From Paulinella micropora (Eukaryota; Cercozoa; Imbricatea; Euglyphida), in assembly GCA_009731375.1 (NCBI GenBank), contig BJOX01000021.1:1092442-1129017 (forward strand): 36,576 nt of DNA, written 5' to 3'. Position 1 is the stretch's first letter. Each line of letters starts with the position of its first letter. The notes below the pieces were generated by a model. The model saw nothing but the letters and a program-made list of their open reading frames with translations. It did not search any database and had not been told where the DNA came from. Positions 33,547-36,576 of this stretch are shown one piece after another. The position numbers and the translations under genes are program-made.

Positions 33547-33633
33547 ATGAAATATCGACTAATGTCAGAAAAAAGGAGCTTCTGACTTCGTCAACCAGGA
33601 AGTCTGTGGGTAAAGTATTAACCCGATGCCCAG
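33547..33633 (-). repeat. Family A, truncated tandem copy (~88 bp)
   Basis: Directly follows the full unit (ATCAACTGATGAAATATCG) and ends at GATGCCCAG, where GATA begins. Same full-plus-partial arrangement as 8671-9291. Confidence 0.8.
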
Positions 33634-33669
<36 letters not shown>

Positions 33670-33747
33670 CAGATAGATAGATTGTATTCTATACTCTAGC
33701 CGCGAGCAGGTCAAATAGATAGATAGATAGACAGGTGGGTAGGTAGG

Positions 33748-33779
<32 letters not shown>

Positions 33780-33867
33780 CAGATAGATAGATAGATAGTA
33801 TTCTATACTCCAGCCGCGAGCAGGTCAAATAGATAGATAGATAGATAGGTAGGTAGGTAGATAGATC

Positions 33868-33920
<53 letters not shown>

Positions 33921-33983
33921 GTAGATAGATAGTATTCTATCTCCAGCCGCGAGCAGGTCGAAATAGATAGATAGATAGATAGG

Positions 33984-34041
<58 letters not shown>

Positions 34042-34061
34042 TATAGATAGATAGATAGATG

Positions 34062-34122
<61 letters not shown>

Positions 34123-34192
34123 GTAGACAGATAGATAGATAGTATTCTATACTTAGCCGAGAGCAGGTCAAATAGATAGGTAGATAGATAGG

Positions 34193-34235
<43 letters not shown>

Positions 34236-34290
34236 TATTCTATACTCCAGCCGAGAGCAGGTCAAATAGATAGATAGATAGATAGATAGG

Positions 34291-34354
<64 letters not shown>

Positions 34355-34424
34355 CAGATAGTATTCTATACTCCAGCCGCGAGCAGGTCAAATAGATAGA
34401 TAGATAGATAGATAGTTGGGTAGG

Positions 34425-34472
<48 letters not shown>

Positions 34473-34576
34473 CAGATAGATAGATAGATAGTATTCTATA
34501 CTCCAGCCGCGAGCAGGTCAAATAGATAGATAGATAGATAGGTAGGTAGGTAGATAGATCGATAGATCGATCGATC

Positions 34577-34649
<73 letters not shown>

Positions 34650-34701
34650 TATTCTATACTCCAGCCGCGAGCAGGTCAAAATAGATAGATAGATAGATAG
34701 G

Positions 34702-34766
<65 letters not shown>

Positions 34767-34767
34767 G

Positions 34768-34842
<75 letters not shown>

Positions 34843-34878
34843 GGCTGGGAAAGAAAGAGAGCAACAAAGCTGTCACAG

Positions 34879-34888
34879 NNNNNNNNNN
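34879..34888. other. Assembly gap (10 N)
   Basis: Preceded by a 40-base complex stretch (GGCTGGGAAAGAAAGAGAGC) that is not seen at equivalent places in the array. Confidence 0.95.
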
Positions 34889-34950
34889 TATTCTATACTT
34901 AGCCGACAGCAGGTCAAATAGATAGGTAGATAGATAGGTAGATAGATAGA

Positions 34951-35048
<98 letters not shown>

Positions 35049-35091
35049 TAGATAGATAGCATTCTATACTCCAGCCGCGAGCAGGTCAAAT

Positions 35092-35134
35092 AGATTGATA
35101 GATAGATAGGTAGGTAGGTAGGTAGGTAGGTAGG

Positions 35135-35181
<47 letters not shown>

Positions 35182-35308
35182 GTAGATAGATAGATAGGAT
35201 AGATAGGATAGATAGGTAGATCGATCGATAGATAGATCGATAGATATATCGATAGATTGGTCGATGGATAAGTAGATAGATAGATAGATAGATAGATTGA
35301 TAGATAGA
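35092..35308. repeat. GATA/GGTA/GATC array
   Basis: (GATA)n and (GGTA)n, then a GATC-rich degenerate stretch. Confidence 0.9.
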
Positions 35309-35407
35309 GATGTTACTTTACCACAAAAGTACATAGTACACACAGACACACACAGACTTACAATCAATCTACACATATGATTTTACACACCTGTCAAAAA
35401 TCCCCCC

Positions 35408-35446
<39 letters not shown>

Positions 35447-35461
35447 CCCAANNNNNNNNNN
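35309..35461. other. Complex island, poly-C/poly-T contig end and 10-N gap
   Basis: About 90 bases of complex sequence beginning ATGTTACTTTACCACAA, then CCCC and TTTT runs and N at 35452-35461. The first 17 bases recur after the gap at 35513. Confidence 0.75.
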
Positions 35462-35542
35462 TTCAATTGATAATGATGTACTATGTATAGGATGATAAGT
35501 ACGAGTACCGGCATGTTACTTTACCACAACAATTTCTTAAGG
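35462..35542. other. Complex island after gap
   Basis: About 80 bases, including ATGTTACTTTACCACAA in the same orientation as before the gap. No coding frame. Confidence 0.6.
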
Positions 35543-35617
35543 TCTATCTATCTATCTATCTATCCACCTATTCATCCGTCCATCCATCAATCCATCCATC
35601 CATCCATCCATCCATCC

Positions 35618-35695
<78 letters not shown>

Positions 35696-35754
35696 CACCT
35701 ACCTACCTACCTACCTACCTAACTATCTACCTATATATCTATCTACCTATCTAC

Positions 35755-35796
<42 letters not shown>
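35543..35796. repeat. CTAT, CCAT and CCTA arrays (reverse orientation)
   Basis: The tetranucleotides are the reverse complement of those in the rest of the window. Confidence 0.9.
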
Positions 35797-35797
<1 letters not shown>

Positions 35798-35933
35798 CTT
35801 GAGGTGTCACTGACCCTCCCTTGGGCTTGGTTTTTTGAAATGGGTGCCATCTGTCGACAGACAGAGAATTAGGGGATGGTGTGGGTGTGCTGGGCCCGTG
35901 GTGGGGTGCCTTATGTGTGCCTAGCCATACGCC
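35797..35933 (+). repeat. Family A, reverse-orientation copy cut by a gap
   Basis: Reverse complement of the last ~140 bases of the family as written elsewhere: CTTGAGGTGTCACTGACC, then GTGCCATCTGTCGACAGACA, to CTAGCCATACGCC, then N. The remainder probably lies in the 261-N gap. Confidence 0.85.
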
Positions 35934-36194
35934 NNNNNNNNNNNNNNNNNNNNNNNNNNNNNNNNNNNNNNNNNNNNNNNNNNNNNNNNNNNNNNNNNNN
36001 NNNNNNNNNNNNNNNNNNNNNNNNNNNNNNNNNNNNNNNNNNNNNNNNNNNNNNNNNNNNNNNNNNNNNNNNNNNNNNNNNNNNNNNNNNNNNNNNNNNN
36101 NNNNNNNNNNNNNNNNNNNNNNNNNNNNNNNNNNNNNNNNNNNNNNNNNNNNNNNNNNNNNNNNNNNNNNNNNNNNNNNNNNNNNNNNNNNNNN
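35934..36194. other. Assembly gap (261 N)
   Basis: Family A on the left and family B on the right, both reversed. The missing part of A and the start of B would fit in it. Confidence 0.95.
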
Positions 36195-36252
36195 TATTGT
36201 TTGATGTGAAACTGCGTTCCTTTGCAAGGACTACATTCCTTTGCGACATCTC

Positions 36253-36254
<2 letters not shown>
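36195..36254 (+). repeat. Family B 3' end, reverse orientation
   Basis: Reverse complement of 23312-23371 with one substitution, ending CTTTGCGACATCTCATCTAT and followed by (CTAT)n. This shows the family B boundary and tail in the proposed sense orientation. Confidence 0.85.
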
Positions 36255-36293
<39 letters not shown>

Positions 36294-36313
36294 CTATCTA
36301 TCAACCTATCTAC

Positions 36314-36346
<33 letters not shown>
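36255..36346. repeat. CTAT array
   Basis: (CTAT)n with CTAC and CAAC variants between two family B pieces. Confidence 0.9.
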
Positions 36347-36348
<2 letters not shown>

Positions 36349-36576
36349 GCTAGGTCCCTGCGGGGGTTTAGGCCTCATACAATGTCATCATTGTAGCTTG
36401 CTCAAGCTTACGGTGCTCAAAACACTTGGACTAAGGGCTTCCTTTTCTTTCTCTTCTTCCTTATCCTCCCACTCTCCATTCCTAGATTGCCTTTTTCTTC
36501 AACGTCCTTCCTCCTCTTCTTTTTCCAGAACACAGTCTACCCGTGATTCCCATCCCGGACACATGCACAGTACACA
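36347..36576 (+). repeat. Family B, reverse-orientation copy running off the window
   Basis: Reverse complement of 23371-23600: from GCTAGGTCCCTGCGGGGGTT to GGACACATGCACAGTACACA. It is truncated at a different point from the other copies, immediately after (CTAT)n. Confidence 0.85.

Larger units (their letters stand above)
32027..35091. repeat. GATA array organised by 17 family D cores into a five-subunit higher-order repeat
   Basis: The core TATTCTATACTCCAGCCGAG, then AGCAGGTCAAATAG, starts at 32028, 32239, 32349, 32483, 32625, 32776, 32938, 33685, 33799, 33933, 34143, 34236, 34362, 34492, 34650, 34889 and 35060. Subunits are told apart by core and spacer variants: TTAGCCGAG cores; CCGAG cores with one GGTA; cores followed by GTTGGGTAGG; cores followed by GGTAGGTAGG and GATCGATA; cores with CAAAATAG and GGAAGATAG. 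The full series 34143-34888 is followed by its first subunit again at 34889, a period of 746 bp. The copies at 33685, 33799 and 33933 correspond to those at 34362, 34492 and 34650. Confidence 0.85.

Overview
This is eukaryotic, almost certainly metazoan, nuclear DNA from a draft scaffold. It has no bacterial or phage gene organisation, no rRNA or tRNA that I can recognise, and no CRISPR array. Most of it is simple-sequence DNA: GATA, GGTA, CATA/TATG, CT, TA, ATT, CTT, CCCAT, ACATG, AAAT and AACA-type arrays. Twelve runs of N interrupt it, several bordered by long homopolymers that look like contig-end artefacts. A microsatellite-rich mollusc or similar marine invertebrate is my guess, from the general character of the sequence only. 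Nearly all long open frames are microsatellites read as protein (SIYL, YVCM, THTY, HPSI strings) and are not genes.

Layout. 1-2055: tail of dispersed family B, then a GATA/CCTA/CATA composite array (family K) interrupted by family A. 2080-4320: a TAG minisatellite, then a degenerate GAGATTATA array with higher-order structure. 4321-8210: CT, ATTT, a 208-bp dimeric repeat (family G), GATA, CATA, TA arrays carrying family F, and CCCAT/CCAT arrays. 8211-9840: families A, M and L in GATA. 9841-11800: a GGTA array with about 23 copies of an AT-rich core (family J). 11835-12478: telomere-like CCCTAA/CCATAA/CCAGAA hexamers on both sides of an inverted repeat, then a 690-N gap. 13185-17735: GATA arrays with single-copy islands, one holding a strong hairpin. 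17747-20640: CTAT, then a recent tandem segmental duplication (family C). 20640-23310: CATA arrays with family P. 23312-29570: the least repetitive part, with family B copies and several short minus-strand open segments that look like real exons. 29571-35300: GATA and CATA/TATG arrays organised into families E and D, with D forming a five-subunit higher-order repeat. 35461-36576: the same families (GATA, A, B) all in reverse orientation.

Two points matter most. First, families A and B always abut GATA arrays at the same end and are truncated at variable points at the other. Read on the minus strand this is a fixed 3' end followed by an (ATCT)n tail plus 5' truncation, as in non-LTR retroposons, and A and B share their last bases. 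This could explain how the GATA arrays spread. Second, minus-strand segments at 27441-27281, 26526-26435, 24304-24173 and 28710-28656 have coding character and plausible splice sites. The first encodes a short basic N-terminus followed by a hydrophobic anchor. They may be pieces of one gene for a type II membrane protein, its introns swollen by microsatellites and its order possibly disturbed at assembly gaps. I cannot name the protein. I see no evidence of a novel multi-gene system.

Convention: for families A and B the strand given is that of the inferred retroposon sense, with the 3' end next to the ATCT tail. Family letters are mine.
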